From NCBI RefSeq assembly GCF_900156175.1, contig NZ_FTMV01000004.1, positions 124,001 through 188,000 of the forward strand: DNA of 64,000 nucleotides. The letters run 5' to 3'. Positions 63,779 to 64,000 of this stretch are shown piece by piece (the stretch's first letter is position 1; each line of letters begins with the position of its first letter). The position numbers were made by a program, and so were the translations under genes. This DNA comes from Janthinobacterium sp. TND4EL3 (GTDB lineage Bacteria; Pseudomonadota; Gammaproteobacteria; Burkholderiales; Burkholderiaceae_D). The notes beneath the pieces were generated by a model, which saw only the letters and a program-made list of their open reading frames with translations, ran no database searches and was not told the DNA's origin.

Positions 63779-64000
63779 ATGAAAATCACCATTATCGGCA
63801 CGGGCTATGTAGGCCTCGTGACCGGCGCCTGCCTGGCGGAGCTGGGCAACGACGTCTTTTGCCTCGACCTGGACGCACAGAAGGTAGCCCTGCTCAACAG
63901 CGGCGGCATTCCCATCCATGAACCGGGCCTGGAAGAGGTCGTGGCGCGCAACCGCGCCGCCGGGCGCATGACGTTTTCCACCGATGTCGAAGCGGCAGCC
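63779..64000 (+). CDS. ugd: UDP-glucose 6-dehydrogenase, N-terminal part
   Basis: 74 residues are visible before the window ends: [23 protein letters not shown] with the GxGYVG NAD site, [30 protein letters not shown] (the typical PIYEPGL-like motif) and the start of the next strand. It oxidises UDP-glucose to UDP-glucuronate for polysaccharide or LPS. Its place after lapB is consistent with envelope functions. Confidence 0.9.
   Translation, partial: MKITIIGTGYVGLVTGACLAELGNDVFCLDLDAQKVALLNSGGIPIHEPGLEEVVARNRAAGRMTFSTDVEAAA

Overview
The window is a high-GC chromosomal segment of a betaproteobacterium. The core gene order on the right (gyrA-DUF2059-serC-pheA-hisC-tyrA-aroA-cmk-rpsA-ihfB-lapA-lapB-ugd), the protein style and the tmRNA tag ANDNSYALAA point to Burkholderiales, most likely Oxalobacteraceae and probably Janthinobacterium. 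The genus is an inference from recognition, not from a search.

Left part (1-42000) is chromosomal 'accessory-housekeeping' DNA. It opens with the tail of a bufferin precursor (BufA1, DUF2282) followed by a single gene that fuses the MNIO enzyme (BufB) to its BufC partner. Then come a DUF883-like protein, an S4 RNA-binding protein, fumC, a short FimV-like protein, an orphan fliT, an HDOD protein, an M13 metalloprotease, a methyltransferase, CsbD, a DPP-IV-type peptidase, PhzF and a MATE exporter. Three tandem secreted beta/gamma-crystallin genes (15275-18012) share an upstream element. cbpA-cbpM, a LysR/azoreductase pair, an NAD-salvage pair (cysteine hydrolase + pncB), a DJ-1 protein, a soluble NarX-like kinase with its NarL regulator, and a Crp/Fnr regulator follow. 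Next are divergent regulator/target pairs: HxlR-dadA against an MFS exporter, MerR with a duplicated TipAS domain, and LysR against a PRISE enone reductase. Several unknown small genes follow, then a peptidase M74 gene coupled to a small exported protein, a diguanylate cyclase, and a frameshifted paralogue of that small exported protein.

The middle part holds a compact genomic island (42891-46521) inserted at the 3' end of ssrA (tmRNA). It is bounded by a 16-bp direct repeat and carries only an AbiEi/AbiEii toxin-antitoxin operon and a tyrosine integrase. The AbiE promoter is buried in a perfect inverted repeat and the start codon has no leader, so an autorepressed, possibly leaderless transcript is likely. 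Hairpins on both sides suggest that the island displaced the ancestral ssrA terminator and supplies a replacement.

Right part (46500-64000) is core genome: ssrA, gph, ubiG and ompA on the minus strand, then gyrA and the serine/aromatic amino-acid/translation series on the plus strand. GyrA carries alanine at position 83 of the quinolone-resistance region. Two dispersed, repeat-like inverted elements lie after gyrA and between ihfB and lapA. No rRNA, tRNA, CRISPR array or intact insertion sequence was seen.
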